From Candidatus Campbelliibacteriota bacterium (GTDB taxonomy: Bacteria > Patescibacteriota > Minisyncoccia > Phycocordibacterales > CSBR16-193), in the NCBI GenBank assembly GCA_007117035.1, contig SKHG01000029.1, positions 1 through 34,346 on the forward strand: a DNA stretch of 34,346 bases, read 5' to 3'. The notes under the pieces were generated by a model. That model saw nothing but the letters and a program-made list of their open reading frames with translations, had not been told where the DNA came from and searched no databases. Numbering within the stretch: the stretch's first letter is position 1; each line of letters opens with the position of its first letter. Positions 15,373 through 25,078 of this stretch are shown piece by piece. Both the position numbers and the translations under genes were made by a program.

Positions 15373-17058
15373 ATGGATATTAGACAGATTATTAAAGAAA
15401 CTATAAATAAATCTCTAACGAAACTTTCACTTCGAACAGAGAGTGTTTTGTTAGAACACCCTAATGATATTGATCACGGTGACTACTCAAGTAATGTAGC
15501 TATGGTTTTAGCTAATGATATTTCTGAGAATCCTAGACAGTTAGCAGAAAAGATAGTTTCAGAAATCGAAAAAGATCTACCAAAAGAGATTGAGAAGGTT
15601 GAAATTGCTGGTCCAGGTTTTATTAATTTCTACCTTTCATCTGATTTTTTTCTTGAATCTCTTCAAGAAATTAAAAAGGTTGGAAATAAATATGGACAGA
15701 ACGAGACACTAAAAGGAAAGAAATTGATAATAGAGCACAGCCAACCCAACCCTTTCAAAGAGTTTCATATTGGTCACTTAGTCAACAATATTATTGGTGA
15801 GTCTCTCTCCAGAGTTATTCGTCAGCAGGGTGCAGATCTTAAGGTGGTTTCCTATCATGGTGATGTTGGTTTGCATGTAGCTCAAGCCATCTGGGCCATT
15901 GTTAAAAAAGAACTCCCGTCGGAGACAGTTGTAGATCTAGGAAAGGCCTATGCTTTGGGAGCCAAAGCTTACGCTAACGACGAGCAAGCCAAAAAGGAAA
16001 TAACCGATATAAACAAAAAGATATACACAGAAAGTGACCAAGAGATAAGCAAGATACACAAACTAGGTCGAGAGATTTCTCTCGAGCATTTTGAAGAGAT
16101 ATTTACCCGGTTGGGTAGTAAATTCGATCATCGTTTTTTGGAAAGCCAGTCTGCTTTGGTTGGTAAAAAAATAGTTTTAGATAATGTTGGAAAAGTTTTC
16201 GAGGAAAGCCAGGGGGCTATAATTTTCCCAGAAGCCCACTCCGGACTTCATACTAGAGTCTTTTTAACTTCGGAAGGTATCGCCCCATATGAAGCAAAGG
16301 ATTTAGGATTAATTAAATTAAAGAGGGATTATTTCTTGTTTGATCTTTCTATAAACATCGTTGATGTTGAACAAGGTGAGTATTTCAAAGTTGTGAACTG
16401 TGCAGCCGAACAAGTTTCACCCGACCTTAAAGGAAAACTTCTGCACATTCCTCATGGTCGCCTACGCCTTACAACCGGACGAATGTCCTCGCGAGACGGT
16501 AATATTCTTTCAGGTGAAGATGTTTTGAACCGCCTTACTTCTTTAGCTCTTGAGAGGATGCAGGATCGGGAAATTGATAACCGAGAGGAGGTAGCTGAGA
16601 AAGTAGCAATAGCGGCTATCAAGTATGCTGTGCTACGCCAAACAGCTGGAAAGAATATTGTTTTTGATGAAGACAAATCGCTTTCTTTTGAAGGTGACTC
16701 TGGTCCATATTTGCAGTATTCATTGGTTCGAGCCCGCGCTGTTCTTGCTAAGGCCAAAAAAGAAGATCTTTTGGCTAAACTATCTGAAACACCAGTAAGT
16801 GGAGTTGGTAATCTAGAACGTGAGGTATACAAATTTCCGGAAATAGTTCTGAAGTGTTTGGAAGATTGGTCAACTCACCATATGGTCACTTATCTAACCG
16901 AACTTTCTTCAGTCTTCAATACTTTTTATGCAAACGAAAGGATAGTCGAAAAAAATGACCCAGACTGTCCGTACAGAGTTGCCTTAACAGAGTGTTTTGA
17001 ACAAGTAATGGTAAACGGACTAAATATTCTAGGTATTCCAGACCTAAAAGAGATGTAG
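15373..17058 (+). CDS. argS: Arginyl-tRNA synthetase
   Basis: 'HSQPNPFKEFHIGHLVNNIIGESLSR', 'TTGRMSSRDGNILSGEDVL', C-terminal DALR region. Confidence 0.96.
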   Translation: MDIRQIIKETINKSLTKLSLRTESVLLEHPNDIDHGDYSSNVAMVLANDISENPRQLAEKIVSEIEKDLPKEIEKVEIAGPGFINFYLSSDFFLESLQEIKKVGNKYGQNETLKGKKLIIEHSQPNPFKEFHIGHLVNNIIGESLSRVIRQQGADLKVVSYHGDVGLHVAQAIWAIVKKELPSETVVDLGKAYALGAKAYANDEQAKKEITDINKKIYTESDQEISKIHKLGREISLEHFEEIFTRLGSKFDHRFLESQSALVGKKIVLDNVGKVFEESQGAIIFPEAHSGLHTRVFLTSEGIAPYEAKDLGLIKLKRDYFLFDLSINIVDVEQGEYFKVVNCAAEQVSPDLKGKLLHIPHGRLRLTTGRMSSRDGNILSGEDVLNRLTSLALERMQDREIDNREEVAEKVAIAAIKYAVLRQTAGKNIVFDEDKSLSFEGDSGPYLQYSLVRARAVLAKAKKEDLLAKLSETPVSGVGNLEREVYKFPEIVLKCLEDWSTHHMVTYLTELSSVFNTFYANERIVEKNDPDCPYRVALTECFEQVMVNGLNILGIPDLKEM

Positions 17059-17080
17059 TTTAAAAGTTTTCAGTACTAAA

Positions 17081-17557
17081 CTATTTAGAAGCTTTCTGAC
17101 TTCCAATATTTTTTAGAGACTTCTCAACCTCTTTTAGAAAAAGGGAGTGAAAATCTTTTCCTTCTTTAGAAAGACCTAGAACTTTTTCCTCAGAGATAGT
17201 TTCGGCAACACCTTCAATCAGACTCCAGTGAACCAAAGCAGCACCCTCAAAGAAACCGTGCCACTCCATTAATTCTGCTGGATCTTGCCAGTCATCTTCT
17301 TTTATATATATCTCACGCATTGCGCGAAGTTTTTCTCCAGTGGCTTTAGCTTTGGTCTCAACCACATCTAAAACATCATAGCTTTTTGCTAAGCTCTTAA
17401 TATCCTCTCCGTGTTTTTTGTTCTGTGCGACGAAATTTTGTTGGTTCTGTTCACCGACAGCCTCCTTAATCCCAACCTCACCTTTTTCTAGACTCTCTAA
17501 TCCCACTTCGGCAAATGCCAAAACTTCCCCTAATTTTTTTGCTGTGTATTCATTCAT
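17081..17557 (-). CDS. Hypothetical helical protein
   Basis: 158-aa ORF, mostly predicted helical, 'MEWHGFFEGAALVHWSLIEGVAE'; no family recognised. Confidence 0.65.
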   Translation of the reverse strand: MNEYTAKKLGEVLAFAEVGLESLEKGEVGIKEAVGEQNQQNFVAQNKKHGEDIKSLAKSYDVLDVVETKAKATGEKLRAMREIYIKEDDWQDPAELMEWHGFFEGAALVHWSLIEGVAETISEEKVLGLSKEGKDFHSLFLKEVEKSLKNIGSQKASK

Positions 17558-17668
17558 ATTTATTAACTATAACAAAAATTCATACCTGTTAAAAGATTTT
17601 TAAAGACTCTAAAAAAAAGAGCATAATTTTTTGGATTACTTTAGGAAAAATGGTAAGATATCGAAATA

Positions 17669-20600
17669 ATGAACAAAAAAGAACGATTAAAAAGTACGGA
17701 GTCTGAGAGCAACAACTCTTCACACTCTGAAAGAGAAACAAAAATTTTGGCTTTTTGGGAGAAGGAAAATATTTTTCAAAAAACATTAGAGAAACCGTCA
17801 CCGAACGGCAACTTTGTTTTTTACGATGGACCACCGTTTGCTACAGGTTTACCACACTATGGTCATGTCTTACCTGGAACAATAAAAGATATAATCCCAA
17901 GATTTGAAACTATGCGCGGAAAATTTGTGCGTCGTGTTTGGGGGTGGGATTGTCATGGTCTACCAGTTGAAAACCTGATTGAAAAAGAGCTTGGCTTGAA
18001 GAGTAAAAAAGATATTGAAGAGTATGGAGTCGAAAAATTTAACCGAGCCGCTAGAGAAAGTGTTTTGCGTTACGACAAAGATTGGAAAGAGATAGTTCCG
18101 CGACTAGGTCGTTGGATTGATATGGAAAAAGCTTATCTGACCATGGATACAAACTACACCGAGTCTGGATGGTGGGCTTTTAAAGAGTTATACAACAAAG
18201 GTTTGGTGTATAAGAGTTTTAAGTCTATGCATATTTGTCCAAGGTGTGAGACAACTCTTTCAAACTTTGAGATAAATCAAGGTTATAAAGATATACAAGA
18301 CATCTCGCTTACAGCTAAGTTTAGGTTAACTGATCCGCAGAAGGTTGTTGAGACCGATAAGGTAGTTTCTTTTTTAGCTTGGACTACTACACCATGGACT
18401 CTTCCAGGTAATGTCGCTTTAGCTGTGGGTAGTGACATCTCTTACAGTGTTTTGGAGTCTGAAGGCGAATGTTTTATTTTGGCTACCGAGTGCTTGGAGA
18501 AAGCAATGAAAGAAAAAGAGTACAAAAAGATAAAAGAACTTAAAGGCCAAGACCTTGTTGGTCTTTCCTACACTCCGATTTTTGATTATTACTTTGATAA
18601 GGTTGAGAATAAAGAGAACGGTTGGCAAGTTTATTCGGCAGATTTTGTGAACACCGAAGATGGAACCGGTATTGTGCATATTGCTCCAGCTTTTGGTTCA
18701 GATGACTTTGATTTACAGGTAAAGCACGAACTACCTTTTGTCCAACATGTTGGGTTCAACGGAAAGTTTAACGACGAAGTATCTGATTTCAAAGGTCTTT
18801 TTGTAAAGCTAAAAGAAAATCATCAAGTAGCTGATATTGAAGTTATAAAAAACCTGGCTGGACGAGAACTACTTTTCTCTAAAGAAAAGATTAGTCACTC
18901 CTACCCACACTGTTGGCGTTGTGATACTCCACTTCTAAACTACGCAACAGACTCTTGGTTTATTGCTGTAACCAAATTCCGAGACACTCTAATCGAAGAA
19001 AACAAAAAAGTTAGTTGGGTGCCAGAGCATGTCGGCCGAAATCGTTTCGGTAAATGGTTAGAAGAGGCTCGAGACTGGTCTATCTCCCGAAGTCGTTTTT
19101 GGGGATCACCAATTCCTGTTTGGCAATGTGATTCATGTGATGATGTTCAGGTTATAGGTTCAGTAAAAGAGATTAGACAAAAAAGTAACAACCAGTATGA
19201 AGTTATGCGACACGGTCAGGCAGAGAACAATGTTTCTATGATTTTGAATTCGGATCCTGAGTTCGAACACCATCTAACTGAGACTGGAATTGAGCAGGTT
19301 AAAAAAACAGCCAAAGAGTATAAACAAAAAAAACCAGATATTATTATCAGTTCAGACTTTGTTAGAACTCGAGAGACTGCAGAATTGTTTGCTTCTGAGA
19401 TTGGATTACCTAAAGAATCTATTTTGTTCGATAAACGGCTTCGAGAGATGGATTTTGGAGAACTTCATCTTCAGTCAGTTGAAAAATATCGAAATTATTT
19501 TCCTAACTGGCAAGATCGATTTGAGAATCCTTTACCTAAAGGTGAAAGCTTTAATGATATAAAAATCCGCATGGGAGATTTGCTTGATGATCTGGAAGAA
19601 AAATATAAAGATAAAAAAATTCTGTTAGTTTCTCACGAGACTCCCATCTGGCTTCTGTATTCGGTTGGGGAGTCTGCTGACAAAAATCGTTGTATAGATA
19701 TTAGGGGAGACAAAGAGGACTTTGTTAAAAATGCTGAGATTTGTGAACTTCCGTTTTATAAATACCCACATAACGAAAAACGCGAATTAGATCTCCATAG
19801 ACCATACATTGATCAGGTTAAGCTTCCTTGTAAGTGTGGGGGAGAGATGAAAAGAATTCCCGAGGTTTTCGACACTTGGTACGATTCTGGCTCGATGCCT
19901 TTTGCTCAAGCTCATTATCCTTTTGAAAACAAAGCTGAGTTTGAAAAAGAGAAAAGCCCGCTATTTCCAGCCAACTTCATTGCCGAAGGTCAGGATCAAA
20001 CACGAGGTTGGTTCTACACACTCCTAACACTTTCATCAGTTCTTTTTGGATGTTCACCATTTAAAACAGTGGTGGTTAACGGAACAATCTTAGCTGAAGA
20101 TGGTCGAAAGATGAGTAAGAGATTGAAAAATTATCCCGAAATAATGGATGTTGTAAATCGTCATGGAGCTGACGCATTGAGGTATACCTTGATGTCTATG
20201 CCGGCAGTTAAGGCTGAGGACGTTGCTTTTTCTGAATCCATGGTCGAAGAGTCAGTTAAGAAGGTTATTGGTCGGGCTTTAAATGTCTTGTCTTTCTTCG
20301 AGATGTATCAAGGTCAAGATGTTGAATCCTCTCGTGAATCAGATAATGTTTTGGACAGATGGATTATTTCAGAAGTCGATCGTCTTGGTCAGGGTGTTAC
20401 CGAAAACATTGAAGGTTATCAGATTGACAAAGCAACTCGTCTTTTTGGTGATTTTGTTGATAACATCTCAACTTGGTATCTTCGTCGTTCTCGTGACCGA
20501 ATCAAGAGTCAGGGAAAAGACAGAGAGCAGTCTCTGGGTACCCTTCGTTATGCACTAAATCGTTTTGCTTTGCTTTCTGCACCGTTTATTCCATTTCTGG

Positions 20601-21190
20601 CGGAGCATATATATCTAAAGGTAAGAAAAGATAACGATCCACAGAGTGTTCATCTAGAAAGTTGGCCAACAGAATTCAATCAAGAGTTGGGTCTTCTTAA
20701 AGACATGGTAGAAGTTCGAACAGCAGTTTCTTTGGGTCTGGAACAAAGATCAAGAAACCGAATAAAAGTTCGACAACCTTTAAAGAGTGCCTCCTTCAAG
20801 AATCTTTCAGAGAGTATTGTTAAAGATAGCGATATGCTTGAATTAATTCGTGACGAACTCAATGTTAAAGAAATCATTGTCAAAAAAGACCTTCTAGAGG
20901 AAGTTGAGCTGGACACAAATATCACAGAAGATCTAAAGCAAGAAGGTTATGTTAGAGAAATTGTTCGTAAACTTCAAGACAGTAGAAAAAATGCTGGTCT
21001 ACAACCAACTCAGAAAGTTATTCTTTCTGTTGAGAGTTCTGATGAAGCTAAACTAATAATGAGTCGAGCTGAAGAAATTCTTAAAGAGAGAGTTGCTGTT
21101 AGTGAGATTAAATTTATAGACGAACTACTAGAGTCTGAAGAGCTCAATCTAGAAAACCTAAACCTAAAACTTCAAATTGATGTTTTGTAA
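17669..21190 (+). CDS. ileS: Isoleucyl-tRNA synthetase (type 2-like) with inserted histidine phosphatase domain
   Basis: 'PFATGLPHYGHVLPGTIKD', 'GWDCHGLPVE', 'WTTTPWTLPGN', 'DWSISRSRFWGSPIPVWQC', 'KMSKRLKNYPE'; insertion of ~190 aa with RHG, RTRETA and SHE motifs. Confidence 0.97.
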   Translation: MNKKERLKSTESESNNSSHSERETKILAFWEKENIFQKTLEKPSPNGNFVFYDGPPFATGLPHYGHVLPGTIKDIIPRFETMRGKFVRRVWGWDCHGLPVENLIEKELGLKSKKDIEEYGVEKFNRAARESVLRYDKDWKEIVPRLGRWIDMEKAYLTMDTNYTESGWWAFKELYNKGLVYKSFKSMHICPRCETTLSNFEINQGYKDIQDISLTAKFRLTDPQKVVETDKVVSFLAWTTTPWTLPGNVALAVGSDISYSVLESEGECFILATECLEKAMKEKEYKKIKELKGQDLVGLSYTPIFDYYFDKVENKENGWQVYSADFVNTEDGTGIVHIAPAFGSDDFDLQVKHELPFVQHVGFNGKFNDEVSDFKGLFVKLKENHQVADIEVIKNLAGRELLFSKEKISHSYPHCWRCDTPLLNYATDSWFIAVTKFRDTLIEENKKVSWVPEHVGRNRFGKWLEEARDWSISRSRFWGSPIPVWQCDSCDDVQVIGSVKEIRQKSNNQYEVMRHGQAENNVSMILNSDPEFEHHLTETGIEQVKKTAKEYKQKKPDIIISSDFVRTRETAELFASEIGLPKESILFDKRLREMDFGELHLQSVEKYRNYFPNWQDRFENPLPKGESFNDIKIRMGDLLDDLEEKYKDKKILLVSHETPIWLLYSVGESADKNRCIDIRGDKEDFVKNAEICELPFYKYPHNEKRELDLHRPYIDQVKLPCKCGGEMKRIPEVFDTWYDSGSMPFAQAHYPFENKAEFEKEKSPLFPANFIAEGQDQTRGWFYTLLTLSSVLFGCSPFKTVVVNGTILAEDGRKMSKRLKNYPEIMDVVNRHGADALRYTLMSMPAVKAEDVAFSESMVEESVKKVIGRALNVLSFFEMYQGQDVESSRESDNVLDRWIISEVDRLGQGVTENIEGYQIDKATRLFGDFVDNISTWYLRRSRDRIKSQGKDREQSLGTLRYALNRFALLSAPFIPFLAEHIYLKVRKDNDPQSVHLESWPTEFNQELGLLKDMVEVRTAVSLGLEQRSRNRIKVRQPLKSASFKNLSESIVKDSDMLELIRDELNVKEIIVKKDLLEEVELDTNITEDLKQEGYVREIVRKLQDSRKNAGLQPTQKVILSVESSDEAKLIMSRAEEILKERVAVSEIKFIDELLESEELNLENLNLKLQIDVL
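19190..19780 (+). other. Histidine phosphatase (phosphoglycerate mutase-like) domain within IleRS
   Basis: 'YEVMRHGQAENNVSM', 'DIIISSDFVRTRETAELFA', 'DKRLREMDFGELH', 'ILLVSHETPIWLLY' in frame between 'VIGSVKEI' and 'LDLHRPYIDQV' of the synthetase. Confidence 0.92.
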
Positions 21191-21195
21191 AAAAT

Positions 21196-21792
21196 ATGAG
21201 GTCATATCGACAGTATATTACCGAAGCTGTGGTCCTTCGTTCGTACCAACATCGAGAGTCTGACAGCTCTGTTGTTATCTGGAGTAGGGAACTCGGAAAA
21301 CTAACGGCCACTGCAGGTGGGGTTCGAAAAATAAACTCCAAACTTCGTTTTGGTCTAACACCATACTCTTTGTCACTTATAACTCTACTATACGGCAAAG
21401 GAGGTTGGAGGATAACTAACTCTGTGCCAATTCAAAATCTTTATTTCTCTACTACTGGCCCCAAGAACATTTCGAGAGTAATAGCAAGGGTAATTGCTTT
21501 CTGTGATAAATATCTTGACGAAGGTCTTGGTTACGAAGATGTTTTTGATACGGTTTTTAACGGCCTTGATTATATTTCTAAAAATGTAAAAACCCTTTCA
21601 GAGTGCCGAAGTGCTGAGAGAATAATTGTTCTGCGGGTGATGTATATGCTTGGTTTTTTAGACCAAGAGAGTTTCTTGGAACCATTTTTATCTGAAAAGG
21701 TTATTACGGATCAACATATTTTTAAAATGCAGCCACTTTTGAAAGAAACCACAAAGGTTATTAACCGATCCTTGCATAAAAGTAGTATCTAG
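21196..21792 (+). CDS. recO: DNA repair protein RecO
   Basis: 'TEAVVLRSYQHRESDSSVVIWSRELGKLTATAGGVRK'; no C-terminal zinc-finger cysteines. Confidence 0.85.
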   Translation: MRSYRQYITEAVVLRSYQHRESDSSVVIWSRELGKLTATAGGVRKINSKLRFGLTPYSLSLITLLYGKGGWRITNSVPIQNLYFSTTGPKNISRVIARVIAFCDKYLDEGLGYEDVFDTVFNGLDYISKNVKTLSECRSAERIIVLRVMYMLGFLDQESFLEPFLSEKVITDQHIFKMQPLLKETTKVINRSLHKSSI

Positions 21793-21882
21793 TATTTCTT
21801 GTTTTGGTATGTGTATAACCCCTCTAATTTTTTGAAAGTAGTTTATTAAATCTCTTAAGATGTTTGTGTTATAATTTTCAAT

Positions 21883-23634
21883 ATGAATTCAAATAATAAA
21901 GGTAAGAAGATAATCATTGCTGGTTTTATTGTCGCAGTCCTTTTCTTTTTAGGAGCGATTGGTTTTGCAGTGTATACATTCTTAAAAGGGGACATATTTA
22001 TTTCGTCCAGTAACATAGATGTTACTTTTTTAGGACCAGATGAAATCGAGAGTGGGCAGGAGGTTGAGGTGACAGTTCAAATATACAACAACAATAACAC
22101 AACCTTAAAAAATGTTGATCTGATTGTAAACTACCCGGAAGGAGCTCGCGAACTAAATGATCTTTCGAAAAAATTAAACCGTGTTCGCCTAGAGGTGGGT
22201 GATGTGGGTGTTCGTCAGCAAGCAGAAGTTAATCTAAGTTTTATTCTCTTTGGTGATGAGGGTCTAAACCAAAGGTTATTTTTTGAACTCGAGTATGGTG
22301 TTGAAAGGTCTAATGCTCGGTACACTCACCAAAGTGATTACGATATTTTAATTGGTAGTTCTCCAATATCGATCTCTGTTAGTTCATTAAGAGACATCTA
22401 CGCAGGACAAGATGCAGAGTTTTTTGTAAAAATTGATTCGTACAGTTCTGAAGTACTAAAAAATGTGGTTTTGATAGCTGAATATCCTTCAGGTTTTACT
22501 CCTCGTGAGTTTAGTGTAGAACCAGACAGAGACAATAGTGAATGGATATTTACTGACTTTGAAGCAAATGAAAGAAAAGAGATTTCCTTGAAAGGTTTTT
22601 TTGAAGGAGATGCTGGTCAGGAGCGAACAGTTCGTTTTTCTGTTGGCGTTTTAGACGATAACAATAGGCTCATGGCTATCTATTCATCAGATTCGTACTC
22701 AGCCATACTTCGTTCACCACAGTTAGTACTGAAGTCATCTTTGTCTGGACGTACAGGAGATATTACTATTTCTCCGTTGGGTGTAGTTGAGGGTGTGATT
22801 CGAGTTCGGAATGGTCTTTCGGTTGAAATTAAAGATGTTGAGATTCAGATAGATTTGGGTGATAAAATAATTGACCCAGACAGTATCCAAACTCGAAGAG
22901 GTGGTTTCTTCGACCCCAACAACAATCTTTTAATATGGAGTCATATTGACCAGACTCGCCTTGCAGAGATTCCTGCGGGCCGAGAAGAAATTTTTGAGTT
23001 TTCTTTTTCTTTCTTAGATAGTTCTGTTTTAAGGAATCTGCCAGAACCAAGTGAGTTGATAACCACGCGAGTGACAGCGCGTCAGACTCGAGAAGAGGGG
23101 GTTTCTGAAAATCTGCAATCGACAGTTCGACAAAATATCGAACTTTCAACTACAGCTGGTGTTTCTTCCAGAGGTTTGTACAGTATTGGACCTTTTAATA
23201 ACTCTGGACTACTTCCTCCACGAGTTGGTGAGCCAACTACCTATACCGTAGTCTTAGGTTTGACCTCGTCGGTTAATGATTTGCGAGATGTTGAGGTTAC
23301 TGCAACTCTTCCAGATTTTGTTGAATGGATGGGAATGACTGCTCCAGATGGAGTCAACATTAGATACAGTGAATCTAGTCGTCAGATTACTTGGAGACTA
23401 AACCGTCTAGAAGCAGGTCGAGGTTTTGAGCGTTCACCACTAGAAGCTGCTTTCCAGGTTTCTTATGTTCCAAGGATACCGCACCGTGGTTCTTCGAGAT
23501 CTATAGTTGAAAACATTTCTATTAGAGGAATTGACTCATTTACTGAGGAAGTCATAACTGCTAAAGGTTCAAACATCACAACTTTAATAGACTCTGACCC
23601 TGCTTTTACTTTTGGGCAAGAAAGGGTACAATAA
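21883..23634 (+). CDS. N-terminally membrane-anchored extracellular protein with DUF11/CARDB-like Ig-type repeats
   Basis: TM at aa 8-33, then repeated segments of the type 'xxGQEVEVTVQIYNNNNTTLKNVDLIVNYPEG'. Confidence 0.7.
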   Translation: MNSNNKGKKIIIAGFIVAVLFFLGAIGFAVYTFLKGDIFISSSNIDVTFLGPDEIESGQEVEVTVQIYNNNNTTLKNVDLIVNYPEGARELNDLSKKLNRVRLEVGDVGVRQQAEVNLSFILFGDEGLNQRLFFELEYGVERSNARYTHQSDYDILIGSSPISISVSSLRDIYAGQDAEFFVKIDSYSSEVLKNVVLIAEYPSGFTPREFSVEPDRDNSEWIFTDFEANERKEISLKGFFEGDAGQERTVRFSVGVLDDNNRLMAIYSSDSYSAILRSPQLVLKSSLSGRTGDITISPLGVVEGVIRVRNGLSVEIKDVEIQIDLGDKIIDPDSIQTRRGGFFDPNNNLLIWSHIDQTRLAEIPAGREEIFEFSFSFLDSSVLRNLPEPSELITTRVTARQTREEGVSENLQSTVRQNIELSTTAGVSSRGLYSIGPFNNSGLLPPRVGEPTTYTVVLGLTSSVNDLRDVEVTATLPDFVEWMGMTAPDGVNIRYSESSRQITWRLNRLEAGRGFERSPLEAAFQVSYVPRIPHRGSSRSIVENISIRGIDSFTEEVITAKGSNITTLIDSDPAFTFGQERVQ

Positions 23635-23642
23635 TTTTTTAT

Positions 23643-25001
23643 ATGTCTGAAAAAGCAACAATGGAAAAAATCGTGTCATTAGCCAAAAGGAGAGGTTTTA
23701 TTTTCCCTGGCTCGAATATCTATGGTGGTCTAAGTGGTTTCTGGGATTATGGTCCTTACGGAGTAATGTTGAAAAATAACATCACTCGTCTTTGGTGGAG
23801 AATTTTTGTGGAAGAAAGAGAAGATGTCCATGGTCTAGATTCAGCTATTTTAATGCGACAGGATGTTTGGCAAGCAAGTGGTCATGTTGGTGGTTTTGTT
23901 GATGCTGTCGTCTCGGACACTGTAAACGGTCGACAGTTTAGAGCTGACCATCTTTTGGAGGATCAAGGTTATGATCCAACTGGTATGTCTATTGAGGATA
24001 TCTCAAACCATATTAAAGAGAATAATATAAAAAGTCCTAACGGAAATCCTCTTTCCGAAGTTTCAACTTTCAATATGATGTTTGAGACATGTATTGGTGC
24101 AGGAAAAGGGGAGGAATCCAAGTCTTATCTTAGACCAGAAACCGCTCAAGGAATTTTTGCTAATTTTAAAAACATTATGGACTCTGTTCACCCACAACTA
24201 CCGTTTGGTATTGGACAGATTGGTAAAGCCTTTCGAAATGAGATTGCTCCACGTGATTTTATCTTTCGAGCTCGAGAGTTTGAGCAGATGGAACTAGAAT
24301 ATTTTGTACACCCAGACGAGTGGGAGAAGTGGTTCGATCATTATCGCGAAGAGATTTGGCGTTGGATGGATATGATTGGATTAGATAGGGATTCGATTCA
24401 TGAACTAGAAGTACCTGCCGAAGATCGAGCACACTACTCTAAAAGAACTATTGATTTTGAGTTTGATTATCCTTTTGGCCGTAAAGAACTGTATGGTCTA
24501 GCTTACAGAACTGATTTTGACCTAAAAAGTCACGCCTCAAAAAGTGGTCAGGAATTGAGCTACTTGGATCAAGAAAAAAACGAACGCGTAGTTCCTCATG
24601 TCATTGAACCTTCTTTGGGTGTGGACCGAACCCTTCTGGCTGTTTTGGTTAGCGCCTACAGGGAAGATGAGATGAATGGAGAGAAAAGAGTTTTCTTGTC
24701 TTTGCCGGTTGCAATTGCTCCGGTCCGTGTTGCAGTCTTTCCACTTATGAAGAATAAATCAGACCTTGTTTCTAAAGCGCGAGAAGTATTCGAGATCTTA
24801 AAAAAGGAAATTCCTAGAGTCATCTATGATGAATCTGGTAGTATCGGTAAGCGTTATCGTAGACAAGACGAGATCGGTACACCCCATTGTGTAACCGTTG
24901 ATTTTGATACTCTAGATGATCAGACAGTAACTGTTCGTGATCGAGATAGTGGTGAGCAAAAAAGACTAAAAATAGAAGACCTTTTAGCAGAACTTAAGTA
25001 G
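23643..25001 (+). CDS. glyS: Glycyl-tRNA synthetase (alpha2 type)
   Basis: 'GFIFPGSNIYGGLSGFWDYGPYG', 'YLRPETAQGIFANFKNI', 'FGIGQIGKAFRNEIAPRDFIFRAREFEQMELEYF', 'PHVIEPSLGVDRTLLA'. Confidence 0.97.
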   Translation: MSEKATMEKIVSLAKRRGFIFPGSNIYGGLSGFWDYGPYGVMLKNNITRLWWRIFVEEREDVHGLDSAILMRQDVWQASGHVGGFVDAVVSDTVNGRQFRADHLLEDQGYDPTGMSIEDISNHIKENNIKSPNGNPLSEVSTFNMMFETCIGAGKGEESKSYLRPETAQGIFANFKNIMDSVHPQLPFGIGQIGKAFRNEIAPRDFIFRAREFEQMELEYFVHPDEWEKWFDHYREEIWRWMDMIGLDRDSIHELEVPAEDRAHYSKRTIDFEFDYPFGRKELYGLAYRTDFDLKSHASKSGQELSYLDQEKNERVVPHVIEPSLGVDRTLLAVLVSAYREDEMNGEKRVFLSLPVAIAPVRVAVFPLMKNKSDLVSKAREVFEILKKEIPRVIYDESGSIGKRYRRQDEIGTPHCVTVDFDTLDDQTVTVRDRDSGEQKRLKIEDLLAELK

Positions 25002-25078
25002 TTTATTGAGACTCATGTAACAGGTTTAGATTACCTGAATTTTACTTATTAATATTTTTTACTGTATACTGTTTTCTT

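Noticed and set aside
19290-19562. 90-aa ORF inside ileS
   Set aside because: Out-of-frame ORF within the phosphatase insertion, whose own frame is well supported.
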